Of a DNA stretch of 64,000 nt, positions 34,608 through 44,709 are shown one piece after another; the first letter of the stretch is position 1; each line of letters opens with the position of its first letter. Under the pieces are notes generated by a model. The model ran no database searches and had not been told where the DNA came from. It was given only the letters and a program-made list of their open reading frames with translations. The position numbers and the translations under genes are program-made. Source of the stretch: Mycolicibacterium sp. J2 (GTDB lineage: Bacteria > Actinomycetota > Actinomycetes > Mycobacteriales > Mycobacteriaceae); assembly GCF_026240945.1 (NCBI RefSeq), contig NZ_JAPFPY010000004.1, positions 147,883 to 211,882 of the forward strand. The letters run 5' to 3'.

Positions 34608-35057
34608 CTATTCGTCGGGGGATTGGCGTGCGAGCGCCAGCAGTTCGCGCACCACGACGACGGCGTCGGCCAACGTCTGCCGCTGGGTGTCGTCGAGGCG
34701 GGCCAGATACGGTTCGACGGCCGCGCCGCGGTCGGCGCGCACGCGGGCCAGGGTGGCCCTGCCCTCGTCGGTGATGCTGATCAGCACGGCCCGGGCATCG
34801 CCGGGGTCGCCGATCCGTGACACCAACCCGGCGTCCTCCAAGCGGCGCACCTGCGTGGTCATCGTGGGCTGCGAACAGTGGTCGATGGCGGCCAGATCGG
34901 AGATCCGGGCGGCGCCCTGGTCGTCGATCGTCGACAGCAATCGGGCCTGGGCGAAGGGCAGCGGTATCCGGACGCGCTGGTTGGCCAGCCGGTTCAACCG
35001 CGCCACCACCGACAGCAGGTCAGCGCCCAACGTGGTGCTTGTTTCCTGGCGAGTCAC
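34608..35057 (-). CDS. MarR-family repressor
   Basis: A 149-residue winged-helix regulator of the MarR type: [30 protein letters not shown] in outline and the wing [20 protein letters not shown]. It starts at GTG 35055-35057 with a GGAGAGG-type site. It is followed by an MFS transporter gene and preceded by a small palindrome (35071-35085) overlapping its promoter, the usual layout of autorepressed efflux operons. Confidence 0.87.
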   Translation of the reverse strand: MTRQETSTTLGADLLSVVARLNRLANQRVRIPLPFAQARLLSTIDDQGAARISDLAAIDHCSQPTMTTQVRRLEDAGLVSRIGDPGDARAVLISITDEGRATLARVRADRGAAVEPYLARLDDTQRQTLADAVVVVRELLALARQSPDE

Positions 35058-35070
35058 CTCTCCATAATTA

Positions 35071-35085
35071 CATAGATTTTCTATG
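35071..35085. promoter_or_regulatory. MarR operator candidate
   Basis: CATAGA (35071-35076) and TCTATG (35080-35085) form a 6-bp inverted repeat with a 3-base spacer, 14 bases before the marR start. On the minus strand TAATTA, -10-like, follows. This suggests autoregulation; assignment is by position. Confidence 0.5.
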
Positions 35086-35149
35086 CGATGCTGGCGTCGG
35101 TGGTGGGGACCGTCACAGTGCGATGACGGGAGGCGCTCGCGGCGCCTGG

Positions 35150-35155
35150 CAGAAT
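35150..35155 (+). promoter_or_regulatory. -10 element of the ECF transporter operon
   Basis: CAGAAT lies 6 bases before the ATG at 35162, so the transcript may be leaderless. No clear Shine-Dalgarno is present. Confidence 0.4.
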
Positions 35156-35161
35156 CGTGAA

Positions 35162-37186
35162 ATGCCCGCTACCGGCCCGACCCGCACCCCTCGGCGGGCC
35201 GGATCGTTGAAACCGAATGAGCTGGCGCAGGCCGCGGTGATGGCGGCCCTGTGCGCGGCGATCGCGATCATCGCGGTGGCCGTCCCGTTCGCTGCGGGGC
35301 TGTCCGTGCTGGGCACCGTGCCGATGGGCTTGCTCGCCTACCGGTACCGCTTCAAGGTCCTCATCGCCGCCGCGATCGCCGGCGCCACCATCGCCTTCCT
35401 CATCGCCGGAATGGGGGGTCTGATGACGGTGCTGAACTGCGCCTACATCGGCGGACTGGTCGGCGCGGTGAAGCGCCGCGGCCGCGGATTGCCCACGGCG
35501 ATGCTGGTGTCTGTGGTCGCCGGTGCCGTCTTCGCCGTGCTCATCGTGGGCGCACTGGCCGTCGCGTCGCGGCTGCGTCAGTTGGTGTTCGACGCGATGA
35601 CGGCCAACGTCGAGGGCACGGCCCGGATTCTCGGCCGTGTCCCCGGAATGCACGACACCGCATCCCGGCTGACCGACCTGTTCGCCACCGCGCTGCGGTA
35701 CTGGCCGCTGCTCATCGGCGGCTACGGCGTCGTCATCATCGTGATCGTCAGCCTGATCGGTTGGTGGGCGCTGTCCCGGGTGCTGACCCGACTGGCGGGC
35801 GTTCCCGATGTGCACAAACTGGATGTGCCCGCCGAAACCGGATCCGTCGCGCCGGTGCCCTTGCGTTTGCACGACGTGGTGTTCCGCTATCCGGGGACCG
35901 AGCGCGACGCGCTGGGGCCGGTGTCGCTGACGGTGCAGTTGGGCGAACACGTGGCGATCACCGGTGCCAACGGCTCGGGAAAGACCACCCTGATGCTGGT
36001 GCTGGCCGGTCGCGAGCCGACCGCCGGCACTGTCGAACGTCCCGGTGCGGTCGGGCTCGGCGCGCCGGGTGGCACCGCGGTGATCATGCAGCACCCGGAG
36101 AGCCAGGTGTTGGGTACTCGGGTCGCCGACGACGTGGTGTGGGGTTTGCCTGCCGGCACCGAGATCGACGTGCCGCGGCTGCTCGCCGAGGTCGGCCTCG
36201 ACGGTCTGGCCGAACGGGACACCGGAGGCCTGTCCGGCGGTGAACTGCAACGCCTGGCCGTGGCCGCGGCGCTGGCCAGGGAGCCGGCGCTGATGATCGC
36301 CGACGAGATCACCAGCATGGTGGATCAGCATGGGCGCGACGGCCTGATGGCGGTGCTGTCCGGGCTGACCCGCCACCGGCAGATGTCCTTGGTGCACATC
36401 ACCCACTACAACGAAGAGGCCGAGGCCGCCGACCGTGCCGTCAACCTGGCCGGCGGTTCGGAGATGGTGCAGGCCGCGACGGTGCCCAGCGGTGCCGCGG
36501 CCCCCCACGGTGACACCCCGGTGCTGGAACTGCGCGGGGTGGGCCATCGGTATGCCGCCGGAACCCCCTGGGAGAACGGTGCTCTGCGGGATATCGACCT
36601 GGTGGTCAACGAGGGCGACGGCGTGCTGATCCACGGCCTCAACGGGTCCGGCAAATCGACGCTGGCCTGGATCATGGCCGGGCTGACGGTACCGACCACC
36701 GGCAGCGCCTTGCTCGACGGTCGCCCGGTGTCCGATCAGGTCGGCGCCGTGGCGTTGTCCTTCCAGGCCGCCAGGCTGCAGCTCATGCGCAGCCGTGTCG
36801 ATCGCGAGATCGCTTCGGCGGCAGGGTTTTCCGCACGTGACCGGGCCAGGGTGGAAGCGGCTCTGGCCGCGGTGGGCCTGGAAGCGGGTCTGGCGTCGCG
36901 ACGGATCGACCAGCTCTCGGGTGGTCAGATGCGCCGGGTGGTGTTGGCCGGGCTGCTGGCCCGATCCCCGCGCGCGATCATCCTCGACGAGCCGCTGGCC
37001 GGTCTCGACGCCGCCAGCGCCCGTGGACTGCTGCGCCTGCTCGAGCAGCTGCGTCGCGACGGTCTGACCGTCGTGGTCATCTCCCATGACTTCGACGGGC
37101 TGGAGGAGCTGTGCCCGCGGACGCTGCACCTGCGTGACGGACAACTGGTCCCCGCCGCGTCGCGAGCCTCAGGAGGTGCGGCATGA
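35162..37186 (+). CDS. ECF transporter: membrane domain fused to two ATPase domains (Rv2326c-like)
   Basis: A 674-residue fusion. Residues 1-220 are a multi-helix membrane domain ([26 protein letters not shown] and later helices) in the place of an S-component. Residues about 235-440 and 460-665 are two ABC domains with Walker A GANGSGKT and GLNGSGKS, signature LSGGELQ and LSGGQMR, and Walker B IADE and ILDEPLAG. The product resembles Rv2326c. I start at ATG 35162; the long upstream extension is an open frame within and beyond marR. It overlaps ecfT by 4 bp. The transported vitamin or metal is unknown. Confidence 0.85.
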   Translation: MPATGPTRTPRRAGSLKPNELAQAAVMAALCAAIAIIAVAVPFAAGLSVLGTVPMGLLAYRYRFKVLIAAAIAGATIAFLIAGMGGLMTVLNCAYIGGLVGAVKRRGRGLPTAMLVSVVAGAVFAVLIVGALAVASRLRQLVFDAMTANVEGTARILGRVPGMHDTASRLTDLFATALRYWPLLIGGYGVVIIVIVSLIGWWALSRVLTRLAGVPDVHKLDVPAETGSVAPVPLRLHDVVFRYPGTERDALGPVSLTVQLGEHVAITGANGSGKTTLMLVLAGREPTAGTVERPGAVGLGAPGGTAVIMQHPESQVLGTRVADDVVWGLPAGTEIDVPRLLAEVGLDGLAERDTGGLSGGELQRLAVAAALAREPALMIADEITSMVDQHGRDGLMAVLSGLTRHRQMSLVHITHYNEEAEAADRAVNLAGGSEMVQAATVPSGAAAPHGDTPVLELRGVGHRYAAGTPWENGALRDIDLVVNEGDGVLIHGLNGSGKSTLAWIMAGLTVPTTGSALLDGRPVSDQVGAVALSFQAARLQLMRSRVDREIASAAGFSARDRARVEAALAAVGLEAGLASRRIDQLSGGQMRRVVLAGLLARSPRAIILDEPLAGLDAASARGLLRLLEQLRRDGLTVVVISHDFDGLEELCPRTLHLRDGQLVPAASRASGGAA

Positions 37187-38004
37187 GCGGTCCCCGCAGG
37201 CCGGTGGTGTTGCTGCGGCCGGTGCCCGGCGATTCGGTCATCCATCGGCTATGGGCCGGAACGAAACTCATCGCGGTGGCCGCGCTCGGTGTGCTGCTGA
37301 CCTTCTATCCCGGCTGGGTGCCCGTCGCGTTCGTCGCGCTGGTGGTCCTGGTGACCGCGGTCCTGGCGCGCATCCCGCGCGGCGCCGTGCCGTCCATTCC
37401 CGCCTGGCTGTGGCTGATCGTCGCCCTCGGCGGGATCACCGCGGCATTCGCGGCGGGCGAACCGTATCTCACCGTCGCCGGAACCGAAGTCGGTCTGGGC
37501 GGCCTGCTGAACTTCCTGCGCATCACGGCGGTGGCACTGGTGTTGCTGGGGCTCGGCGCGCTGGTGTCGTGGACCACCAATGTCGCCGAGATCGCCCCGG
37601 CGGTGTCGACCCTGGGCCGGCCGCTGCGACTGCTCCGGCTGCCGGTCGACGACTGGGCGGTCACCCTGGCCTTGGCGCTGCGGGCTTTTCCGATGTTGAT
37701 CGACGAGTTCAGCGTGCTGTACGCCGCCCGTCGGCTGCGGCCGCGGGAACGGCCCGACTCGCGGCGGGCCCGCCGCAAGCAGTGGGCCGCCGAGTTGGTC
37801 GACCTACTCGCCGCCGCGGTCACGGTGTCGCTGCGGCGCGCCGACGAGATGGGTGATGCCATCACCGCGCGCGGTGGCGCGGGCCAGATCTCGGCCTATC
37901 CGTCGGGGCCGCAGGCTGCCGACTATGTCGCCCTGGCGGCCATCGCGGTGGTCTGCGGGCTGGCCGGCTATGTGGAGGCCTTCACCTTCCTGGCCACCAG
38001 TTAG
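37183..38004 (+). CDS. ECF transporter T component (EcfT/CbiQ family)
   Basis: A 273-residue membrane protein of the CbiQ/EcfT family, which links the ATPases to the substrate-binding membrane subunit. It has about five TM segments and the two short cytoplasmic coupling motifs: [11 protein letters not shown] and [12 protein letters not shown] (the A-R-G motifs contacting the ATPases). It matches Rv2325c in position and length. The ATG overlaps the ATPase gene stop (ATGA). It converges on uspC with a 4-bp overlap. Confidence 0.87.
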   Translation: MSGPRRPVVLLRPVPGDSVIHRLWAGTKLIAVAALGVLLTFYPGWVPVAFVALVVLVTAVLARIPRGAVPSIPAWLWLIVALGGITAAFAAGEPYLTVAGTEVGLGGLLNFLRITAVALVLLGLGALVSWTTNVAEIAPAVSTLGRPLRLLRLPVDDWAVTLALALRAFPMLIDEFSVLYAARRLRPRERPDSRRARRKQWAAELVDLLAAAVTVSLRRADEMGDAITARGGAGQISAYPSGPQAADYVALAAIAVVCGLAGYVEAFTFLATS

Positions 38005-39311
38005 CGCGCGGCGGCGGTGTTCGCCGCCTGCTCGGCCCGTCTCAGCGCGTCCGGCACGGCGAGCCGGCCCAAGAACATCTCGTCGAAGTACGGCTGCAGC
38101 GCTTGATAACCCGCCGCGAATCCGGCACCGCCGGGGGCCTCGATCCGCGGTCCTCGCAGTACCGAGAAGAACGGCTCCACGTCGACACCGCGGCGCCGCC
38201 AGTGATCGAAATACACCGGCTGTGCACTCTGTACGGCCGGGATCGCCGCACCGTCGGCGCCGAGAAAGGCGTTGCCGTCGCGGCTGCCCATCCAGGCCAG
38301 CACCTCGCGTACCGCCGCGGGATGGCGGCTGGCCGAGTTCGCGGCCGCGGCAATCCCGTTGGTCACGCTGACCCGCCCGGCCGGCCCGCTGGGCAGCATG
38401 GCCACGCCCCACCGGAACGGCGCCTGCGTCGCGATGGCCGCCAGGTTGTAGGTGCCGGACTGGAACAGCGCCATCCGCCCGGCCAGGAATTGGTTGCGGG
38501 AGAAGTCGCCGTTGCTGTTGGTGTCCGCGGCCGACGGCGCGACATGGTCGGTGTTGATCAGCCGCACCAGGTAGGCGAACGCCTGGGTGGCGCCGTCATT
38601 GGCGAAGGTGAACCGGTCCCCGTCGGCGAAGCTGCCGCCGGCGGACCCGATGAAGTTGAGGTAGATGCCTTGCATGTCGTTGGCGGCGTTGTACCCCCAT
38701 TGTCGGATCCGTTGTGGGTCGAACGCCGGACTGTCGGCCCGATGTCCGGACTGGTCGACGGCGAGGCGGGCCAACAACGGCCGCAACGTATCGTCAGCGC
38801 CGGGAGACCAGCGCAGGTTGTCCAGATCGGCGGGATCGATCCCGGCGGCGTGCAGCAGGTCGGCGTTGTAGTACACCGCGATTCCGGCATCGGTGAGTTG
38901 TGGTACCCCCCAGAGCGTTCCGTTGCGGGTGAATTGCGCGACGGTGGAGGCGTCCCAGTCGGGCGAGGGGGTGATCGGCACCAGCTTTGCGTTGTCCGCG
39001 TAGCCGGCGAAATAGGCGTTGGACAACCAGAAGATGTCGTCGGCCCCGCCGCCGGCGACATCGGTGCGCAGGGTGGTGAAGTAGTTCGCGTAGGCGACCA
39101 CGTTCACCCGCACCTCGATCTCGGGGTGGCGGCGGGAGAATTCGGCGAACGACGCCCGATAGGCGGCGGCCGCCTGCTCGTCCCACAGCCGCATGGTGAT
39201 CACCGTCTTCCCGGAATCGGCGGTCCGGCCCAGTAACAGTCCCGCGACCAGCAGCAGCACCCCGGTCACCGCGACGCCGGCGGCCACCCAGGTGGAGAAC
39301 CGCAGCCTCAT
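38001..39311 (-). CDS. uspC: Sugar ABC transporter substrate-binding protein UspC
   Basis: A 436-residue extracytoplasmic binding protein of the sugar type 1 family. An N-terminal membrane segment ([21 protein letters not shown]) without a clear lipobox precedes the mature lobes: [51 protein letters not shown] and [14 protein letters not shown]. It matches Rv2318 (UspC) in position and length. In M. tuberculosis the Usp system is linked to amino-sugar recovery; the substrate here is assumed to be similar. It is the last of three genes and overlaps uspB by 4 bp. Confidence 0.88.
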   Translation of the reverse strand: MRLRFSTWVAAGVAVTGVLLLVAGLLLGRTADSGKTVITMRLWDEQAAAAYRASFAEFSRRHPEIEVRVNVVAYANYFTTLRTDVAGGGADDIFWLSNAYFAGYADNAKLVPITPSPDWDASTVAQFTRNGTLWGVPQLTDAGIAVYYNADLLHAAGIDPADLDNLRWSPGADDTLRPLLARLAVDQSGHRADSPAFDPQRIRQWGYNAANDMQGIYLNFIGSAGGSFADGDRFTFANDGATQAFAYLVRLINTDHVAPSAADTNSNGDFSRNQFLAGRMALFQSGTYNLAAIATQAPFRWGVAMLPSGPAGRVSVTNGIAAAANSASRHPAAVREVLAWMGSRDGNAFLGADGAAIPAVQSAQPVYFDHWRRRGVDVEPFFSVLRGPRIEAPGGAGFAAGYQALQPYFDEMFLGRLAVPDALRRAEQAANTAAAR

Positions 39312-40120
39312 TTGAGCCCCGTCACCACGATCGAGCGCACCAGATGCCGGCCCAGCGCGATGAACAGCACCAGCAGCGGCACAATCGCCACCGTCGTCGC
39401 CGCCATCACCACCGTCCACTGCGCGTCGTAGCGGGACTGCAGGCCGGCGGTGGCAACCGTCAGCACCTGCCATCGTGGTCCGCTGGTGATCACCAGCGGC
39501 CACATGAAGTTGTTCCACTGCGACACCACCGTGATCATGGCCAGTGTCGCGAGGATCGGCCGGCTGGCCGGGACGACGACATGCACCAGCACGTCCAGGG
39601 TGGTGGCGCCGTCCAGGCGGGCCGCGTTGATCAGGTCGGCGGGGATGGTGCGGAAGTGCTCCCGCAACAGGAAGATCGCGTACGGGGAACCGAACAGAAA
39701 CGGTAGCACCAACGCCCAGAAGGTGTTCCGCAGTCCGGCCTCGGCCATCATCAGGTACAGCGGCACCACCGTGACGGTGGCCGGCACCATGAGGGTGGCC
39801 AGGTACACCCAGAACAAGGCGTCTCGGCCCGGAAAACTCAACCGCGCGAACGCATAGGCGGCCAGTACCGAGAACGTCAACTGGCCCAACAGCACCGTCG
39901 CGGTCACCAGCGCGGTGACCACCACGGCGCGGCCGAAGCCCGCATCCCCGAGGTCGGCGTAGTTGGCCAGGGTCGGCGGTGCCGGGAACGACAGGGGTGA
40001 ACCGGTGTTGAACTGCCGCGCCGAGGTGAAGGATGTCATCAGCCCGAGCAGGAACGGCACCAGGGTGATCAGCGCCCCCAGCGCCAGCCCGACATAGACC
40101 AGCGCGTTACGTGAGGTCAT
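39308..40120 (-). CDS. uspB: Sugar ABC transporter permease UspB
   Basis: A 270-residue MalG-type permease with six membrane helices. The EAA loop that docks the ATPase is visible as EHFRTIPADLINAARLDGATTL. It overlaps uspA by 14 bp and uspC by 4 bp. It matches Rv2317 (UspB). No ATPase gene accompanies the three usp genes here, so a shared sugar ATPase from elsewhere is likely to power transport. Confidence 0.9.
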   Translation of the reverse strand: MTSRNALVYVGLALGALITLVPFLLGLMTSFTSARQFNTGSPLSFPAPPTLANYADLGDAGFGRAVVVTALVTATVLLGQLTFSVLAAYAFARLSFPGRDALFWVYLATLMVPATVTVVPLYLMMAEAGLRNTFWALVLPFLFGSPYAIFLLREHFRTIPADLINAARLDGATTLDVLVHVVVPASRPILATLAMITVVSQWNNFMWPLVITSGPRWQVLTVATAGLQSRYDAQWTVVMAATTVAIVPLLVLFIALGRHLVRSIVVTGLK

Positions 40121-40991
40121 AGCTCACCCGGCGGCGGAAGTAAAGGTGCTGTGCCAGCGTCACGCCGACCAGCAGCACGAACAGGATGGCCGCCATCACC
40201 GCGGCCCGCCCCACGCCGGCCGCGCCGAAGGCCTCGGCGTAGATGCGATGTGCGACAAGGTCGGTGCGGCCCTGTGGACCTCCACCGGTCAGTGCGTACA
40301 CGGTGTCGAACACCTGCGCGGCGCTCACCACCCCCGTGACCGAGACGAAATAGAGGGTGGGCCGCAGCATCGGCAGCGTGATGTACCGGAACCGCTGCCA
40401 GTCGGTGGCGCCGTCGGTGCGCGCGGCGGCGTGCACATCCCGCGGGATGGCCAGGATGCCGGCCAGGAAGAACAGCGACACGTAACCGACGTTGGTCCAC
40501 ACCGTCACCGCCGAGACCACGGGCAACGCCAAGCCCGGGTCGGTGAGCCATTCGATACGGCGTCCGGTGAGGGTGCTGAGCACGCCGTCGGTGGGGGACA
40601 GGATCCACCGCCACAGCACCGCGATGGCCAGTGGCGCACAAATCCAGGGCAGCACGTAGAGGATGCGCAGGAACCCGGTGCCGGGCAGCCCGCGGGCGAG
40701 CATGGCGCCGGCGACCAGCCCCAGCAGCGTCTGGGTGGGCACCACCATCGCGATGAACGCCACCGTCACCGCCAGCGACGTCCCGAACGACGGATCGGTC
40801 AGCACCGACTGCCAATTGTCCAGCCCGACAAAGCGAATGGGTCCCAACAGATCCCAGTGGTACAGGCTCAGCCAGGCGACCACCAGCATCGGTAACAGCA
40901 GGAAGGTCAGCACGCCGAACAGGCTGGGCGCCACCAGGGCGTAACCCAAGACGGTGGAGCGCCGCGGCCGCCGCACTCCGGTTGTGCTCAT
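40107..40991 (-). CDS. uspA: Sugar ABC transporter permease UspA
   Basis: A 294-residue MalF-type permease with six membrane helices and an EAA-like loop, IPRDVHAAARTDGATDWQRFRYITLP in outline. It matches Rv2316 (UspA), starts the uspABC operon and diverges from a PucR-type regulator gene with 22 bp between the two starts, which suggests that overlapping promoters are shared. Confidence 0.9.
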   Translation of the reverse strand: MSTTGVRRPRRSTVLGYALVAPSLFGVLTFLLLPMLVVAWLSLYHWDLLGPIRFVGLDNWQSVLTDPSFGTSLAVTVAFIAMVVPTQTLLGLVAGAMLARGLPGTGFLRILYVLPWICAPLAIAVLWRWILSPTDGVLSTLTGRRIEWLTDPGLALPVVSAVTVWTNVGYVSLFFLAGILAIPRDVHAAARTDGATDWQRFRYITLPMLRPTLYFVSVTGVVSAAQVFDTVYALTGGGPQGRTDLVAHRIYAEAFGAAGVGRAAVMAAILFVLLVGVTLAQHLYFRRRVSYDLT

Positions 40992-41001
40992 GGCGTCAGC
41001 C

Positions 41002-41007
41002 TAAGCT
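41002..41007 (+). promoter_or_regulatory. -10 element of the PucR-type regulator, leaderless start
   Basis: TAAGCT lies 6 bases before GTG 41014. This supports the second of two adjacent GTG codons (41011, 41014) as the true start and a leaderless transcript. Confidence 0.5.
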
Positions 41008-41013
41008 GCGGTG

Positions 41014-42522
41014 GTGATCAGCTTGGATCGCCTGGTGAACGTGGTGGGCGGGTACGGCGTCGCGGCCCGGCTGTGCGGGGTGCCGCGGTCGACCGAGCTG
41101 CGCAGCGTCGTGGTGCCCGAAGCGGTGACCGGTGACGTGCTGCTGGCCCTGGGCGCCACCTCGGTGACCGAGGCGCTGGACTGGGCCGTCGCAGCCAGGG
41201 CGGCGGTGGTCCTGGTGCGGTCCGACCAGCCGGATGCCGGCGCCGAACTGCCCGACGGCATCGCGGTGCTGCTGGTGGACCCCGCGCTGCCGTGGAGCGA
41301 GCTGGCCGCCGTGGTGTACGGGCTGGTGCTGGAAGGCCGTGAGACCGAATCCGGGCGCGGCCCAACGGATCTGTTCGCTCTGGCGGACAGCCTGGCCGCG
41401 GCGATCGGTGGAGCCGTGGTGATCGAGGACCGGCACACCCAGTGCCTGGCGTACTCGCGGATGCAGCAGGACGCCGACGAGGCCCGGGTACAGACCATCC
41501 TGCGCAGGCAACAACCCGCCGAGTTGCAGGCCGCCCTGACCGGCCGGGGCGTGTTCGCACACCTCGCCGAAACCTCCGAGCCGCTGTTCATCGGGCCCGA
41601 TCCCGAGCATGGGATGACGGGGCGCATGGTGGCGGCGGCGCGGGTCGGGCGCGAATTGCTGGGGTCGGTGTGGGTGAGCTGCCCGGCGGAGTTGACCGGG
41701 CCGGCACGGGCAGCGCTGGTCGACGGCGCCCGGGTGGTCGCACTGCACCTGCTGCGCTCGCGTGCCAGCGCCGACCTGGAACGTCAGGTCGAGTCCGACT
41801 CGGTGCTGCGGCTGCTCGACGGCAGCACCGAGGCGACCACGGTGGCCAGCCGGGTCGGCCTGCCACCCGGGCCGTTGCGGGTCATCGCGCTGCGCGCCCG
41901 GCTGGAGCCGGACCGGCACACCGCCCTGCTGGTGGCCTTCGAGCAGGCGACCGCCGGGTTCGGTTGGTCGCGGCCGGGCCGCAGCGCGCTGGCCGACAAC
42001 ACCGTCTACACCGTGTTGCCGGGTGAGACGGTCGAGGTGGCACGGCACTGGTTGGCCGCGCTGCGGGCGTCGTTACCGGCGGGCAGCACGGTATGGGCCG
42101 GGATTAGCGGGCCTGCGGAAGCCACCGACCTGGCGGCGGCCCGGTCGGAGGCCGACGAGTGCCTGGCCCTGCACGAGGCCGATGCTGCCGGCGCAGAACC
42201 GCCCGCCTACGACGAATCATGGGACGCGCTGGTGCTGCAGCGGTTACGGACGGCAGCCGCCGCCGGACGTGGCCCCCGGCGCGGCCCCGTCGCCGAACTC
42301 ATCGATCACGACCGACTGCACGGCACCCCGTATATCGCCACGTTGCGGGCGTGGCTGGCGGCCCAGGGCGACCCGGCGCGCGCCGGGGCCGAGTTGGGGG
42401 TGCACGAGAACACCATCCGCTATCGGCTGCGCAAGATGGCCGAGGTGACCAGCGTCGACCTCGACGACCCGGGCAGGCGGCTGGCGATGATGATCGAGCT
42501 CGCGACCGCCGACCCGGCCTGA
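41014..42522 (+). CDS. PucR-family transcriptional regulator
   Basis: A 502-residue regulator of the PucR/CdaR type: an N-terminal purine catabolism regulator-like domain (about 1-125), a central GGDEF-like/GAF-like region, and a C-terminal PucR HTH with TLRAWLAAQGDPARAGAELG then VHENTIRYRLRKM (about 445-490). These proteins activate nucleobase or sugar-diacid genes in E. coli and Bacillus. It is divergent from uspABC, so it may control that transporter. Confidence 0.85.
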   Translation: MISLDRLVNVVGGYGVAARLCGVPRSTELRSVVVPEAVTGDVLLALGATSVTEALDWAVAARAAVVLVRSDQPDAGAELPDGIAVLLVDPALPWSELAAVVYGLVLEGRETESGRGPTDLFALADSLAAAIGGAVVIEDRHTQCLAYSRMQQDADEARVQTILRRQQPAELQAALTGRGVFAHLAETSEPLFIGPDPEHGMTGRMVAAARVGRELLGSVWVSCPAELTGPARAALVDGARVVALHLLRSRASADLERQVESDSVLRLLDGSTEATTVASRVGLPPGPLRVIALRARLEPDRHTALLVAFEQATAGFGWSRPGRSALADNTVYTVLPGETVEVARHWLAALRASLPAGSTVWAGISGPAEATDLAAARSEADECLALHEADAAGAEPPAYDESWDALVLQRLRTAAAAGRGPRRGPVAELIDHDRLHGTPYIATLRAWLAAQGDPARAGAELGVHENTIRYRLRKMAEVTSVDLDDPGRRLAMMIELATADPA

Positions 42523-42558
42523 TTGTTCCAAATCGACAAACCTGCGGCTTTCTTTTGT

Positions 42559-42697
42559 CGGATATCTCAGCGCTGGCCCCGCTGAAGCCCTCCATGATGG
42601 CCGTATGACCCCGGGGGGCCCACTTATCCCCGTCGTCAGGGGCGGAGAGCACTGACCCGCCCCTGACGACAAACACCGATGCAGGAGGAGATATCCG
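42559..42697 (+). promoter_or_regulatory. Structured leader before the GreA-like gene
   Basis: Two nested perfect inverted repeats lie upstream of the ATG at 42698. The outer arms CGGATATCTC (42559-42568) and GAGATATCCG (42688-42697) match exactly, and the right arm ends against the start codon, starting within the AGGAGGAG ribosome-binding site. The inner arms are 42632-42645 and 42657-42670 (14 bp, starting GTCGTCAGG) around an 11-base loop. If both form in RNA, the outer stem would sequester the ribosome-binding site. The rest of the 175-bp gap shows nothing else. Confidence 0.6.
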
Positions 42698-43165
42698 ATG
42701 ACCGTCGCCACGCCGGTGTGGCTCACACCGGAAGCCCACGAACGGCTGCTGCATGAGTTGGCCGTGCTGCGGGGGTGGAGCACCTTCGACGCCCTCGACG
42801 ACGACAGCGATGCCCCCGACAGCAATGCCGTAGCGGTGCGGCGCGCCCAGCAGGGACGCATCCAGCAGATCCACGACATGCTCTCCAACGCCGTCGTCGG
42901 GGTGGACCCGCCCGATGACGGCGTCGCCGAACTGGGCATGGTGCTCACCGTGCGCTACGAGGACAACGGCGAGACCGAGACCTTCCTGCTCGGGGTTCGG
43001 GGTGCCTACTACGGCGACATCGAGGTGTACTCCGCGAAATCACCGCTGGGGGAAGCGATCAGCGGTGCCCGGCCCGGTGAGCGCCGGGAGTACCAGCTGC
43101 CCACGGGGCACACCCAGGCGGTGACACTGCTGGCGGCGGTGCCCTACGGGTTACACATGGGCTGA
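42698..43165 (+). CDS. GreA/GreB-like RNA polymerase-binding protein (Rv3788-like)
   Basis: A 155-residue protein with the layout of GreA/GreB-like factors: an N-terminal helical region (LTPEAHERLLHELAVLRG, then RRAQQGRIQQIHDML) and a C-terminal FKBP-like domain (VLTVRYEDNGETETFLLG, VYSAKSPLGEAISGARPGE, where the SPLGxAI motif is typical). It looks like Rv3788, a proposed secondary-channel-binding regulator. The short N-terminal hairpin and the acidic DDDSDAPD stretch suggest a modulator rather than a full cleavage factor. Confidence 0.8.
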   Translation: MTVATPVWLTPEAHERLLHELAVLRGWSTFDALDDDSDAPDSNAVAVRRAQQGRIQQIHDMLSNAVVGVDPPDDGVAELGMVLTVRYEDNGETETFLLGVRGAYYGDIEVYSAKSPLGEAISGARPGERREYQLPTGHTQAVTLLAAVPYGLHMG

Positions 43166-43191
43166 CAGCCCTGCCGCTACGGTAGGAAGCC

Positions 43192-44709
43192 GTGACCGCT
43201 CGAAGTGTCGATCCGGACTTCCTGGCGTTGCCCCGGCAGGCGCTCGCCGATGCCGCCCTGACGGCGGCCCGCGCGGCCGGCGCCAGCTATGCCGACCTGC
43301 GCATCCATCGCATCACCACCGAGGACATCGCCCTGCGCGACGGGGAACTGGAATCCTCGGTGGTGCACCGCGACGTCGGGCTGGCGGTGCGGGTGATCGT
43401 GGACGGCACCTGGGGCTTCGCCTCCCATGCCGAACTCGACGCGCGCACCGCGGCCGACACCGCCCGCCGGGCGGTCGCGGTGGCGACCACACTGGCACCG
43501 CTGAACGCCGAACGCATCGAGCTGGCCGCCGAGCCGGTCTACGCCGACCTGCACTGGGTGTCCGACTATGTGATCGACCCGTTTGCGGTGTCGGCGTCGG
43601 ACAAGATCGCCCGGCTGGCCGACTACTCCCAGCGGCTGCTCGCGGCCGACGGCGTCGACCATGTCTCGGCGCACGTGGAGGCGGTCAAGGAGCAGAGCTT
43701 CTACGCCGACACCTTCGGAACCTCGACCACACAACAGCGGGTCCGGGTGCAACCGCAACTGGAGGCCGTCACCGTGGACACCGCGGCAGGCACCTTCGAG
43801 ACCATGCGGACGCTGGCGCCGCCGACGGCGCGCGGCTGGGAGGCACTGGTCGACGACGCGGTGTGGGACTGGACCACCGAGCTGGCCGAGCTGCCGGCGC
43901 TGCTGGCCGAGAAGGTGAAGGCGCCCAGCGTCACGGCAGGTCCCACGGACCTGGTGATCGACCCGTCCAACCTGTGGCTCACCATCCACGAATCGATCGG
44001 GCACGCCACCGAATACGACCGGGCGATCGGATACGAGGCGGCCTACGCGGGCACGTCGTTCGCCACTCCGGACAAGCTGGGCACCATGGCCTACGGCTCA
44101 CCGGTGATGAATGTGACCGCCGACCGCACGGTCGAACACGGTTTGGCCACCATCGGTTTCGACGACGAGGGGGTCCGCGCACAGAGCTGGGACCTGGTAC
44201 GTGACGGCATCTTCGTCGGCTACCAGCTGGACCGGGTGTTCGCGCCGCGCCTCGGTGTGGCGCGTTCCAACGGCTGCTCGTATGCGGATTCACCGCACCA
44301 TGTGCCGATCCAGCGGATGGCCAATGTGTCCCTGCAACCGGGCACCGAAGACCTGAGCACCGCCGATCTGATCGCCCGGGTGGACAACGGTATCTACGTC
44401 GTCGGCGACAAATCCTGGTCGATCGACATGCAGCGCTACAACTTCCAGTTCACCGGCCAACGGTTCTTCAAGATCACCGAGGGTCGGCTGGACGGCCAGC
44501 TGCGTGATGTCGCCTACCAGGCCACCACCACCGACTTCTGGGGTTCGATGGAGGCCGTGGGCGGCCCGTCGACGTGGCGGCTGGGCGGGGCGTTCAACTG
44601 CGGCAAGGCGCAGCCCGGACAGGTGGCCGCGGTCAGCCATGGCTGTCCGTCGGCCCTGTTCCGTGGCGTGAACGTGCTGAACACCCAAGCAGAAGGCGGC
44701 CGCGCATGA
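43192..44709 (+). CDS. tldD: TldD-family metalloprotease
   Basis: A 505-residue TldD subunit of the TldD/TldE (PmbA) protease, which in E. coli matures microcin B17 and removes toxins. The zinc motif H-E-x2-x-H is visible as HESIGH near residue 266; glycine/asparagine-rich signature segments follow, such as VARSNGCSYAD and AVSHGCPSALFRG. GTG 43192 follows an AGGAAG site. Its stop overlaps the tldE ATG (ATGA, 44706-44709), matching Rv2315c-Rv2314c. Confidence 0.93.
   Translation: MTARSVDPDFLALPRQALADAALTAARAAGASYADLRIHRITTEDIALRDGELESSVVHRDVGLAVRVIVDGTWGFASHAELDARTAADTARRAVAVATTLAPLNAERIELAAEPVYADLHWVSDYVIDPFAVSASDKIARLADYSQRLLAADGVDHVSAHVEAVKEQSFYADTFGTSTTQQRVRVQPQLEAVTVDTAAGTFETMRTLAPPTARGWEALVDDAVWDWTTELAELPALLAEKVKAPSVTAGPTDLVIDPSNLWLTIHESIGHATEYDRAIGYEAAYAGTSFATPDKLGTMAYGSPVMNVTADRTVEHGLATIGFDDEGVRAQSWDLVRDGIFVGYQLDRVFAPRLGVARSNGCSYADSPHHVPIQRMANVSLQPGTEDLSTADLIARVDNGIYVVGDKSWSIDMQRYNFQFTGQRFFKITEGRLDGQLRDVAYQATTTDFWGSMEAVGGPSTWRLGGAFNCGKAQPGQVAAVSHGCPSALFRGVNVLNTQAEGGRA

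Noticed and set aside
35081..37144. 687-codon minus-strand open frame
   Set aside because: It is the shadow of the ECF transporter gene, rich in His/Gln/Gly/Arg, with no domain.
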